The notes under the pieces: model-generated | What the model was told of the DNA's origin: nothing | The model's database searches: none | Seen by the model: only the letters and a program-made list of their open reading frames with translations | Origin: Niabella beijingensis | Lineage (GTDB): Bacteria; Bacteroidota; Bacteroidia; Chitinophagales; Chitinophagaceae | DNA length: 64,000 nucleotides | Direction: 5' to 3' | Assembly: GCF_020034665.1 (NCBI RefSeq) | Contig: NZ_JAIQDI010000002.1 | Location: forward strand, 1,488,001 to 1,552,000 | Made by a program: the position numbers and the translations under genes | Shown: one piece after another, positions 43,664-52,185 of the stretch | Layout of the letters: each line of letters starts with the position of its first letter | Numbering within the stretch: position 1 is the stretch's first letter

Positions 43664-44479
43664 ATGGACGAATGGATCCGGGAGCAAAAAGAGCCGAAAC
43701 CTGCTGTATTACTGGTTGACGACAACGAAGAAATACTGGATTATCTTGCAGGTGACCTGGGTATGCACTACTCGGTACTGAAGGCCCGTGATGGTGTAGA
43801 GGCGCTGGCTTTACTTGAAAACGAGCTGGTACAGCTGATTGTCAGTGATGTGATGATGCCGCAGATGGACGGGTTTGAATTCTGTGAAAAATTAAAATCC
43901 AGTGTAGCGTACAGTCACCTGCCCGTTATTTTACTTACGGCAAAAGATACCCTGCAATCAAAGATCCAGGGACTGAAAACCGGTGCGGATGCCTATATTG
44001 AAAAGCCCTTTTCCCTGGAACATTTACTGGTACAGATCGGCAACCTGCTGGAGAGCCGTACACGGCTGAAGGAATTCTATGCCCGTTCGCCGCTGGCGCA
44101 TATCAACAGCATGGCCTATTCAAAAATGGATGTGGAATTCCTGGAACAACTGCATGCCCTGATCGTACGCAACCTTGATGATGCCGGTCTGGATGTGGAG
44201 AAGCTGGCGCTGGGCATGAATATGAGCCGGCCCACGCTTTACCGCAAAATTAAATCCATCTCCGGCCTGGCGCCTTACGATATCATCAACCTTACGCGTT
44301 TGAAAAAAGCAGCGGCGCTGATCAATGAAGGCAATCACCGGATCAATGAAGTGGCGGAGCTGGTGGGGTATAATTCGCCCAGTCAGTTTAAACGGAATTT
44401 TCTCAAACAATTTAAAATGGCGCCCTCGGAGTATATTGACAAGGTATCGGATACTTTCAATAAAAAGAACAGGGAGTAA
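43664..44479 (+). CDS. Response regulator with REC and AraC-type DNA-binding domain
   Basis: A 271-residue transcription factor. REC domain (about 13-130): acidic pair Asp19-Asp20 in VLLVDDNEE, phosphoacceptor Asp62 in VSDVMMPQMDGF, Thr92 and Lys114 (YIEKPF). AraC/HTH_18 domain (about 165-265): LDVEKLALGMNMSRPTLYRKIKSISG and INEVAELVGYNSPSQFKRNFLKQFKMAPSEYI. In Bacteroidota these domains normally form the C-terminus of one large hybrid protein (HTCS). Here they are a separate gene. Its stop is 10 bases from the stop of the convergent sensor kinase. It probably activates the glycosidase and SusCD operons. Confidence 0.93.
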   Translation: MDEWIREQKEPKPAVLLVDDNEEILDYLAGDLGMHYSVLKARDGVEALALLENELVQLIVSDVMMPQMDGFEFCEKLKSSVAYSHLPVILLTAKDTLQSKIQGLKTGADAYIEKPFSLEHLLVQIGNLLESRTRLKEFYARSPLAHINSMAYSKMDVEFLEQLHALIVRNLDDAGLDVEKLALGMNMSRPTLYRKIKSISGLAPYDIINLTRLKKAAALINEGNHRINEVAELVGYNSPSQFKRNFLKQFKMAPSEYIDKVSDTFNKKNRE

Positions 44480-44488
44480 TAACACCGG

Positions 44489-47400
44489 TTATGGTTCTGT
44501 TGCGGGTAGTGTCAGTATAAAATTATTAAATCCACTTTCTTCCCTGTATTCCAGCGTGCCGTTGTGAAGCGCGGCCAGTGATCGGGCCAGAGACAACCCG
44601 ATCCCGGCACCTGACTGCGAGCTGCCTTCCTTCGAGCGGAAGAACGGCACAAAGATCCTGGCCCGGATCTCCGGCGGGATGATGGTGCCGTCGTTGGAAA
44701 CCGTTATTACAACTGCGTTTGAGCCGGCTATTGTTCCCGTTCCCACTTCACAGCGTGCCACGCGGTGTCCGTATTTGATCGCATTGTCCAGCAGGTTGCT
44801 GATGATCTTGATGCAGGCATCCTCATCCGCATGCAGCAGCAGGGAACTAACCGTTGTATGAAACTGCGAGGTCATTCCCTTTTTATCAGCAGCCGGACTA
44901 AAGCTTTCCCAGATCGTTTCGGCCAGTGCCACAATATTTAAGGTGGTCAGGTGCAGTTCATAATTCCCGGATTCGATACGCCGGAAGTTCAGGAGCTGGT
45001 TGGTAAGCGCCAGCAGCCGTTCGGTGTTCCGGTTCATTACAGACAACTCCCGCTCTGCCTCCGGCATTTTGCCGGTCATTTTAAGCAGTTTGTCCATGGG
45101 CGCTTTTATCAATGTAAGCGGAGTGCGGATTTCGTGCGCAACGGTGGTGAAAAAATCCACCTTGGCCTGGTTGAGTTCTTTCTCTTTGTTTAAGGCAAAC
45201 AGCTGCATCTGGCGTCGTTGTTTTTCCTCCTGCCGGTGGTGCAGCAATTTTAACAAGCCAAAGAGTAGCAGGACGGTAACAACAAAATAGAGGGTATAGG
45301 CCGTTTGAGATTTCCAGAAGGGAGGGTGTATTTCCAGCCGGATGGCCTTTTCATTGGATACCCACAGTCCGCTGCTGTTGGTGGAGCGTACCTTAAAAAT
45401 ATAGTTGCCCGGAGCCAGGTTATTAAAATGCACCCTTCGCTCTGCGCCGATAAAATTCCAGGTTTTATCTAGTCCTTCCAGCTTATAGGTATATTGCAGG
45501 TTGTCAGGAGAAGTGTAGCTGAGCGCGGAAAAATCAAAACTAAAAGTTGCCTGATCATGATCGAGTTCGAGGCTTCCGGTATTTAAAATAGAAGTACGAA
45601 GTGGGGAATGAAGTGTTTGTGGTTCCACATTTTTATTGAACAGTTGGAGTTTTGTAAAATAAATAGAAGGGATGTGATGGTTGACGCTGTACCGGTTGGG
45701 ATCAAATTTTATCAGCCCCTTTACGCTTCCGAAATAGAACATGCCGCTGCCGTCTTTATATGCCGAGCGGTGGTTGAACTGCTCGCTTACCAGTCCGTCG
45801 GTTTTTTTAAAGACTTTTATATCTCCTGTTTTTTGATCAATGCGTACAAGGCCCATAGACGTACTGGCCCAGATATTGTAATCCCGGTCTTCCAGGAGGG
45901 CATATACCATATTGCCGGGAAATCCATTATCTGTATTATACAGCCGGAATTTTTTTTGCGCCGGATCCACACAGTACAGGCCATTCTCGGTGCAGATCCA
46001 GATCTGCCGGCGGTGGTCTTCAAAAAGGTTCAGGATGCGGGTCTCCTTCAACAGGTCCTTGCCCCTGGTAAACAATGATAGTCTTACAAGCCGCTGATCG
46101 CTGTCGAGATAGAATACGCCTTCATGGTGCGTGCCCAGCCAGAGGCGTTGTTGCCGGTCCTCCATTACGGCCGAATAAAAGGCCTGTGGCGGGATGCTGT
46201 TAAAGGGCAGGAACTGCTTGGTGGCTGGCTGGTACCGGAACAGTCCGTTGGCGGTGCAGATGATGATATGGCCTGCAGCGGTTTTGTAAATGATATTGAT
46301 ATAGTTGCTGCTGATCCCTTTGCCGCTCCCGTCTGCTTCAAAATGGGCGATCACCCGTTCGCGTTCCAGATCCATGATATAAAGTCCGTGTTCAAAGGTG
46401 CCGATGTACAGGTGACGTCCGTCTGCCAGTAACCCGTGGATATTGGTGGATGCGATGGCGGGCTTTACCGCCTTTTCAATATAATTTTCAAAATATCCCG
46501 TACGCGCATTCAGCTTTATGAGGCCCTTGTCCTCCGTCCCGATCCACAGGTTATGGTTAGGATCCTCGGTGATCTCACGGATCACGTTACCTGCAATGGA
46601 ATGTTTAACCGGGGATGGGAAATCTTTTTCAAAATGAAGATGGGCATTGGGATGGTAGTTGATACCTCCGAAATAGGTCCCTATCCAAATGCCGCCCTCT
46701 GTATCCCTGCACAGGGAATAGACCGCATTGTCCGATAACGCATAAGGATGATTGCGGATCTTCTGGATATGCCGCGCGGTATCGTACCGGCTGTTATAAA
46801 TAAACAGACCGGATTCCGTAGCAACCCAGTATTCGTCGCTGGCGGTTTGTAGAATGCTCCTCACAAAAAGTTTCTTTCCGTTCAGGGCCGTCAGGCGGGT
46901 ATTGGCCCAGGAGCCGGAAGCAGGATGAAACCGTTTCAATCCTTCTCCGGAGGTACCGATAAGCAGTGTGCCATCGCTGCTTTCATAGATCCTCTCAATG
47001 GAATTGCGGCGCCGGCCATCCGGAATCGGCGGCAGTGGTTCAAACCGGTTAACTGCCGGATTGTAGCGCGCCAGCAGTCCTTCTCCATAACCGATCCAGA
47101 GTGTACCGTTATGGTCGCAGAGGATGGAGGAGATATTTTGGATGGACCCATTGCTGAACGCCGTAATCTTTTTTGTGGCAAAACGATACTGGTAAAGCCC
47201 TGTGTCTTCTGCAAACCACAGGTTGCCCTTGCCATCGTCCTGGATGGCGCGTATGGTTTTGCCGCGCGAACCGGGCAGCCGGGTGAAATTTTCGCCATCG
47301 GCATTAAAGGAATAGATCCCTTTTTCTGTGCCTACCCAAAGCGTGCCACCCTCGTCCTCATACAAATAAAAAATGGCATTGCTGCCCAGGTCGTGATCAC

Positions 47401-47626
47401 CCGCACCGCTTCGGTAGATCTTAAAGGCATACCCGTCAAAGCGGTTCAGTCCGTCGGGAGTGCCGAACCACATAAAGCCTTTTTTATCCTGTAAGGCAGT
47501 GATCACTGAATTGTGGGAGAGACCGTTCTCCACCTCGTAATGCCGGAAATAAAGCGACTGGCTATATGCCGGTCTGCAAACAAAAATGAGGAGCAATAAA
47601 CTGATAGATCGTAACAATGGCATCAA
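44489..47626 (-). CDS. Sensor histidine kinase with reg_prop propeller and Y_Y_Y domain (HTCS-type sensor, no REC)
   Basis: A 1045-residue sensor. Signal peptide (RSISLLLLIFVCRPAYSQ), then about 12-14 reg_prop repeats forming two beta-propellers (about 25-690, repeated G-x-L-W-x-G/A motifs such as GTLWVGTEKGIYSF), a Y_Y_Y domain (about 700-770, SALSYTSPDNLQYTYKLEGLD), one membrane helix (about 777-797, TLYFVVTVLLLFGLLKLLHH), a HisKA domain with phospho-histidine His831 (FTTVAHEIRTPLTLIKAPMD) and an HATPase domain (NLLDNAIKYG, GIGLSLARSL) to the end. The protein stops after the HATPase; the REC and AraC parts usual in HTCS proteins are in the convergent gene. The propeller senses periplasmic oligosaccharides. 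Divergent from the NHL-SusCD operon (133-base gap). Confidence 0.93.
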   Translation of the reverse strand: MMPLLRSISLLLLIFVCRPAYSQSLYFRHYEVENGLSHNSVITALQDKKGFMWFGTPDGLNRFDGYAFKIYRSGAGDHDLGSNAIFYLYEDEGGTLWVGTEKGIYSFNADGENFTRLPGSRGKTIRAIQDDGKGNLWFAEDTGLYQYRFATKKITAFSNGSIQNISSILCDHNGTLWIGYGEGLLARYNPAVNRFEPLPPIPDGRRRNSIERIYESSDGTLLIGTSGEGLKRFHPASGSWANTRLTALNGKKLFVRSILQTASDEYWVATESGLFIYNSRYDTARHIQKIRNHPYALSDNAVYSLCRDTEGGIWIGTYFGGINYHPNAHLHFEKDFPSPVKHSIAGNVIREITEDPNHNLWIGTEDKGLIKLNARTGYFENYIEKAVKPAIASTNIHGLLADGRHLYIGTFEHGLYIMDLERERVIAHFEADGSGKGISSNYINIIYKTAAGHIIICTANGLFRYQPATKQFLPFNSIPPQAFYSAVMEDRQQRLWLGTHHEGVFYLDSDQRLVRLSLFTRGKDLLKETRILNLFEDHRRQIWICTENGLYCVDPAQKKFRLYNTDNGFPGNMVYALLEDRDYNIWASTSMGLVRIDQKTGDIKVFKKTDGLVSEQFNHRSAYKDGSGMFYFGSVKGLIKFDPNRYSVNHHIPSIYFTKLQLFNKNVEPQTLHSPLRTSILNTGSLELDHDQATFSFDFSALSYTSPDNLQYTYKLEGLDKTWNFIGAERRVHFNNLAPGNYIFKVRSTNSSGLWVSNEKAIRLEIHPPFWKSQTAYTLYFVVTVLLLFGLLKLLHHRQEEKQRRQMQLFALNKEKELNQAKVDFFTTVAHEIRTPLTLIKAPMDKLLKMTGKMPEAERELSVMNRNTERLLALTNQLLNFRRIESGNYELHLTTLNIVALAETIWESFSPAADKKGMTSQFHTTVSSLLLHADEDACIKIISNLLDNAIKYGHRVARCEVGTGTIAGSNAVVITVSNDGTIIPPEIRARIFVPFFRSKEGSSQSGAGIGLSLARSLAALHNGTLEYREESGFNNFILTLPATEP

Positions 47627-47653
47627 TTTTCCCGTTGACCGTGCAATTTAAAA

Positions 47654-47665
47654 TGAGACGATTTG
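47654..47665 (+). promoter_or_regulatory. Candidate AraC/HTCS operator, copy 2 (upstream of NHL-SusCD operon)
   Basis: TGAGACGATTTG followed by AACGGTTTTTG. It is identical over 12 bases to 36422-36433. It lies between the divergent kinase gene and the NHL lipoprotein gene. Confidence 0.5.
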
Positions 47666-47759
47666 AACGGTTTTTGACTTAAAATGGATAGCCGTCCTCT
47701 TTGCCTTATAATAATTTTGATGGCCAAGTTACGAAACTTAAAGAACGAAATTCTTGTAT

Positions 47760-49085
47760 ATGAAAAAAATGATTTCTTCTGAAATTGTCAGAACCTGCTT
47801 GCTGCTGCTTGTTTTTTTGCCGCTGTTCCATGCATGTTCGAAGAAAAAAGAGCCCGTTCCGGAGCGGATCACCTATGATCCTTCCAAACCGGTGGTCATT
47901 GATCATTTCACGCCCGACAGCGGGGGCGTAAGTACACAGATGCTTATTTACGGCAGCAATTTCGGCACAGATACTTCTTTGATAAAAGTATATGTTAACG
48001 ACAAACGTGCTCCATTGATAGGGTCAACGGGTAGCGTATTATATGTATTGGTGCCCTCGAAGGCCGGCACCGGTGATGTAAAGGTGGTTATGGGGAGGGA
48101 TGCCGATCTGAAAGAGATAAAAGCCGCATCGGCCTTCCAGTATATTTTCAGACCCTCGGTAAGTACGCTGGCCGGTTTTAAAAACGAAAGAGGAGAATCG
48201 CCGATCGTCGACGGGGATATTAAGATCGCCCAGTTTGAAGAGCCGTACTGGCTTTGCTTCGACCAGCATAAAAACATTTACCTGCTGGAGGAGTACCGCG
48301 GATTGCGGTTCATCGACTCCGCACTTACTACTGTAAAAACGCTTTTCCGGGTGGGGAACGGATTGGGACGTCCCAGAACCCTGGCCTTTAATCCTACCTG
48401 GGATACGCTGTACCTGACAAATGACCAGGGCGATGACAGAGGCATCAGCACAGCGGTACTGACCCCTGCGAGTGGCTTTACCAGGTGGAATGCACTCATC
48501 TACAGCAAGCAGTGTAATGGTGGGGATGTACAGCCACAGACGGGTGATTACTTTTTCAATTCCTATGCAAATGGGCAGGTGTACAAATGGGATCGTGCTA
48601 CCCGCACTGTAAAAGAACTGTACCGTGTGGGTGACAATCAATGGGAGTTTAATATACAGTTTGCGCCCAGTGGCGACTTTGCTTATATGGTGGCGGTAAA
48701 CAGGCATTATATTCTTAAAGCCACCTACAACCGCCAGACCCGCACCCTGGAAGCACCGGTGCATTTTGTAGGACAACGGAGCAGTAACGGCTACCGGGAT
48801 GGCGTGGGGACCTCCGCTTTATTTAACGAACCCCACCAGGGGGCCTTTGATGAGTTTGATAACTTTTATGTATGCGACCGGGTCAATCACTGCATCCGAA
48901 AAATAACGCCGGATGGAGTGGTCACTACGTTTGCCGGCAGGCCCAACCAGCCGGGATATAGTGACGGTGCTTTGCGTGATGCACAATTCGACCGGCCGGT
49001 GGGGATCATTTATAACAAAGAAAATGGAACATTTTACATAGCAGACCAGATCAACAGACGCATCAGAACGATAACTACTGAATAA
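47760..49085 (+). CDS. IPT/TIG domain and NHL-repeat lipoprotein
   Basis: A 441-residue surface lipoprotein that opens the SusCD operon. Signal peptide with lipobox LFHAC (lipidated Cys26), then KKKEPVPE. An IPT/TIG immunoglobulin-like domain (about 42-125, VVIDHFTPDSGGVSTQMLIYGSNFG) is followed by a six-bladed NHL-type propeller (about 130-440; blades such as ISTVAG-like VSTLAGFKNERGESP, TTFAGRPNQPGYSDGALRDAQFDRPVGIIY). Such IPT/NHL proteins are common in front of SusC/SusD pairs and are thought to bind glycans at the cell surface. I chose ATG 47760 over the TTG two codons earlier. SusC follows after 8 bases. Confidence 0.88.
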   Translation: MKKMISSEIVRTCLLLLVFLPLFHACSKKKEPVPERITYDPSKPVVIDHFTPDSGGVSTQMLIYGSNFGTDTSLIKVYVNDKRAPLIGSTGSVLYVLVPSKAGTGDVKVVMGRDADLKEIKAASAFQYIFRPSVSTLAGFKNERGESPIVDGDIKIAQFEEPYWLCFDQHKNIYLLEEYRGLRFIDSALTTVKTLFRVGNGLGRPRTLAFNPTWDTLYLTNDQGDDRGISTAVLTPASGFTRWNALIYSKQCNGGDVQPQTGDYFFNSYANGQVYKWDRATRTVKELYRVGDNQWEFNIQFAPSGDFAYMVAVNRHYILKATYNRQTRTLEAPVHFVGQRSSNGYRDGVGTSALFNEPHQGAFDEFDNFYVCDRVNHCIRKITPDGVVTTFAGRPNQPGYSDGALRDAQFDRPVGIIYNKENGTFYIADQINRRIRTITTE

Positions 49086-49093
49086 AAACTACG

Positions 49094-52000
49094 ATGAGAA
49101 AAATAATAATTGTATCCTTTTTAGCTCTTTGGGCAGGAAGCCTGCTGGCCCAGGAGGTGGAAGTGACCGGTGCCATTACGGACCCCACCCAGATCCCGCT
49201 TGCAGGTGTAAGCATAACGATCAAGGACCAGGCAGGGCTGGGGACGGCCTCTAATGCGGAAGGGCACTATAAAATTAAAACCGATCCCTACAGCATCCTC
49301 ATTTTTTCCTACGTCGGATATAAAACACAGGAAATTAAAGTAGGACAGAAAACACTGGTCAATGTGGTACTGCAACCGGCAGATTCCAGCATTATGGACC
49401 AGGTAGTGGTTACCGCAACTGGTGTGAAACGAAAGATTACGGAAACCGGAGCGATCACAACGGTGAATGTTAGCGATCTTCGGGTGCCGACGGCAAACCT
49501 TACCAATGCACTGGCCGGTAATGTAGCGGGTGTTATCGCCATGCAGACCTCCGGGGAACCCGGTTTTAATAACTCCCAGTTCTGGATCCGGGGTATGTCT
49601 ACCTTTGGGGCCAACCAGGGCGCACTGATCATGGTGGACGGTTTTGAGCGGCCTTTCAATGAGATCAATATAGAGGATATCGAGTCCTTTTCGGTGTTGA
49701 AAGATGCTTCAGCCACCGCACTGTATGGCTCCAAAGGCGCCAATGGCGTGATATTGATCACTACCAAGAACGGACGTGCAGGCAAGATCACCATTGACGG
49801 AAGGGTACAGGCCGGCTATGTGGCACGCACCCGTACGCCTGAATATGTAGATGGTTACGAATATGCACAACTGGTAAATGAAGCGAGGGTAACCCGCAAC
49901 CAGGAGCCCTTGTATTCAGCCAATGAACTGGAGATCATCAAATACAAGCTGGATCCGGATCTCTATCCGAATGTAGACTGGATGAACCTGATGCTGCGCC
50001 CCTATACGAATAATGTTAATGCCGCTGTTAACTTTAAGGGTGGCGGGACCACCGCGCGGTATTTTGTTTCAGCAGCTTATTTTAATGAAGGAGGCATGTA
50101 TGAATCGGATGAATCGCTGAAAGAATATAAGACCAATGCCAACCGCCAGCGCTGGAACTATCGTACCAATTTTGATTTCGACATTACAAAGACAACCCTG
50201 CTGCGCCTGGGGGTTGCGGGTTTCCTGGAAAAAAAGAACTCCCCGGGGTTAGGACATTTTATCTGGGAGTCTGTGGTGGGTACCAATCCCATTGCAACAC
50301 CGGTGCTGTACTCAAACGGACTGGTACCGGCCTACGGTACTGCGGCACAGACCAATCCCTGGGTGCTTACCACGCAAACCGGTTATAAAGAATTCTGGCA
50401 GAATAATATTAACACCAATGTAAACCTGGAACAGCGCCTTGATTTTATTACCAAAGGACTGCGCGCCGTGGCGCGGGTGGCATTTGATGCTGATAGCCGT
50501 AACGAGATCTACCGGCAAAAATGGCCGGAACAGTTTTATGTGGAACGCAGAAGGGACCGTAATGGTAACCTGGTGATGCTGCGCAGGTCAACAGAAGCAT
50601 TGTTGTTCCAGACCAGTGCCGCCAGTGGTACGCGTATCCTTGAACTGAATGGGGAACTGGTGTACAACCGTAATTTTTCAGGGCACAATGTGGATGCCCT
50701 GGTGCGGACATTCCGGCGTGAGTCCCGCAGCTCTGTCAGCGTAGGCACCGATATTGCCAATGGGATCCCTAACCGGAATGTTTCTGTTTCCGGTCATGCC
50801 GGCTATGCTTTCAGGAACAAGTACCTGGCAGCTTTTGATTTTGGTTATACCGGTTCGGAGAATTTCAGGGTAGGCCGGCAGTTCGGCTTTTTTCCGGCAT
50901 TCTCCGGAGGATGGGTGCTGTCGGAGGAAAAATTCTTAAAAAATGTCCCCTGGCTGGATTTGTTAAAGGTTCGCTATTCGCATGGCTGGGTAGGCAACGA
51001 TAACCTTGGCCGGCGCTTTGCCTACCTCAGTACCATTGATTATTACAGGAACAATGAAAATGTGATCAACCGGTCGTTCAACTTTGGGGAGCTGATCAGC
51101 CCCAATATCTATAACGCGCTGGGCTACCAGCAGGTGGGGTCCGATCAGCTGACCTGGGAAACAGGTGTGAAAAAAGACCTGGGGCTTGAGATCAATATAT
51201 TGAAGAATATGTTCACCTTCTATATGGATTTCTTTGAAGAGACACGGGATGATATTTTTATCCAGCGCAATTTCCTTCCGGCAATGGTAGGCATCAGCAG
51301 CAGCCCTTACGCGAACGTCGGCAAAACAGAGAACCGCGGATTTGATGGCAACTTTTCCTTCCATAAGCGTTTGCATGCAGTCGACTTTACCGCACGCGGA
51401 AATATTACCTATTATAAGAATAAGATCATTGAGCGGGATGAGCAATATAATTTTTATCCCTATCTCTCACAGGAGGGTTTCCGGCTGGATCAGTCCAGTG
51501 GCCTCATCGCCGAAGGTCTATTTAAAGATTATGAAGAGATACGGAACAGTGCCAAACAGACCTATGGCCCTTATATGCCCGGCGATATAAAATATAAGGA
51601 TGTAAATGGCGATGGTGTAATAAATGACGATGACATTGTACCCATTGGGGCCAGTTTCCGGCCGGCGCTGATCTATGGTCTGGGTATGTCGGCAAGCTGG
51701 AAAGGAGTCGATTTTAATATACATTTCCAGGGCGCAGGCCGGTCTTCTTACTTCCTCAACGGTCCCAGTGTTTATCCGTTCATACAGGGTTCCTGGGGGA
51801 ATATCCTCACGGAAGTTGCAGACCCTTCGAACCGCTGGATCTCTTCGGCCATATCCGGAGATCCCAGGACGGAGAACCCAAATGCAAAATACCCGAGACT
51901 CAGTTATAATGGCAGCGCCAATAACTACCGGGCTTCCACTTACTGGCTAAGGGATGGGCAGTACCTGCGGCTCAAAACCCTTGAGCTGGGTTATTCGTTC

Positions 52001-52174
52001 CCCAAATTATTACTGCAACGGTTCCGGATGTCTGGTGCGCGGGTTTATGTGATAGGACAGAATCTGTTCGTATGGGACAAGCTGAAGGTCTGGGATCCGG
52101 AGCTGGCAAGTGGCAACGGTATGGCTTATCCGCCTTCCAAAACAATAACTGTTGGTTTAAATCTTACATTATAA
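49094..52174 (+). CDS. susC: SusC/RagA-family TonB-dependent outer-membrane transporter
   Basis: A 1026-residue outer-membrane receptor that imports oligosaccharides with TonB energy. Signal peptide to LLAQ, a carboxypeptidase-D-like beta-sandwich (about 22-95, VEVTGAITDPTQIPLAGVSI...), then the plug with TonB-box-like MDQVVVTATG and the SusC signature GSKGANGVILITTKNG, then a 22-strand barrel. The last strand ends with aromatic-poor TITVGLNLTL. It overlaps nothing but is 11 bases before the SusD start, in one operon with the NHL lipoprotein (8-base gap). Direct target of the TGAGACGATTTG-type site is likely. Confidence 0.96.
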   Translation: MRKIIIVSFLALWAGSLLAQEVEVTGAITDPTQIPLAGVSITIKDQAGLGTASNAEGHYKIKTDPYSILIFSYVGYKTQEIKVGQKTLVNVVLQPADSSIMDQVVVTATGVKRKITETGAITTVNVSDLRVPTANLTNALAGNVAGVIAMQTSGEPGFNNSQFWIRGMSTFGANQGALIMVDGFERPFNEINIEDIESFSVLKDASATALYGSKGANGVILITTKNGRAGKITIDGRVQAGYVARTRTPEYVDGYEYAQLVNEARVTRNQEPLYSANELEIIKYKLDPDLYPNVDWMNLMLRPYTNNVNAAVNFKGGGTTARYFVSAAYFNEGGMYESDESLKEYKTNANRQRWNYRTNFDFDITKTTLLRLGVAGFLEKKNSPGLGHFIWESVVGTNPIATPVLYSNGLVPAYGTAAQTNPWVLTTQTGYKEFWQNNINTNVNLEQRLDFITKGLRAVARVAFDADSRNEIYRQKWPEQFYVERRRDRNGNLVMLRRSTEALLFQTSAASGTRILELNGELVYNRNFSGHNVDALVRTFRRESRSSVSVGTDIANGIPNRNVSVSGHAGYAFRNKYLAAFDFGYTGSENFRVGRQFGFFPAFSGGWVLSEEKFLKNVPWLDLLKVRYSHGWVGNDNLGRRFAYLSTIDYYRNNENVINRSFNFGELISPNIYNALGYQQVGSDQLTWETGVKKDLGLEINILKNMFTFYMDFFEETRDDIFIQRNFLPAMVGISSSPYANVGKTENRGFDGNFSFHKRLHAVDFTARGNITYYKNKIIERDEQYNFYPYLSQEGFRLDQSSGLIAEGLFKDYEEIRNSAKQTYGPYMPGDIKYKDVNGDGVINDDDIVPIGASFRPALIYGLGMSASWKGVDFNIHFQGAGRSSYFLNGPSVYPFIQGSWGNILTEVADPSNRWISSAISGDPRTENPNAKYPRLSYNGSANNYRASTYWLRDGQYLRLKTLELGYSFPKLLLQRFRMSGARVYVIGQNLFVWDKLKVWDPELASGNGMAYPPSKTITVGLNLTL

Positions 52175-52185
52175 AACTATTAATA

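Noticed and set aside
46925..47494. Plus-strand open frame of 189 codons opposite the sensor kinase
   Set aside because: Shadow frame; the propeller repeats on the other strand explain it.
44489..47626. Fused hybrid two-component (HTCS) protein broken by a sequencing frameshift
   Set aside because: The AraC part is on the opposite strand and convergent, so a simple frameshift cannot explain the split.
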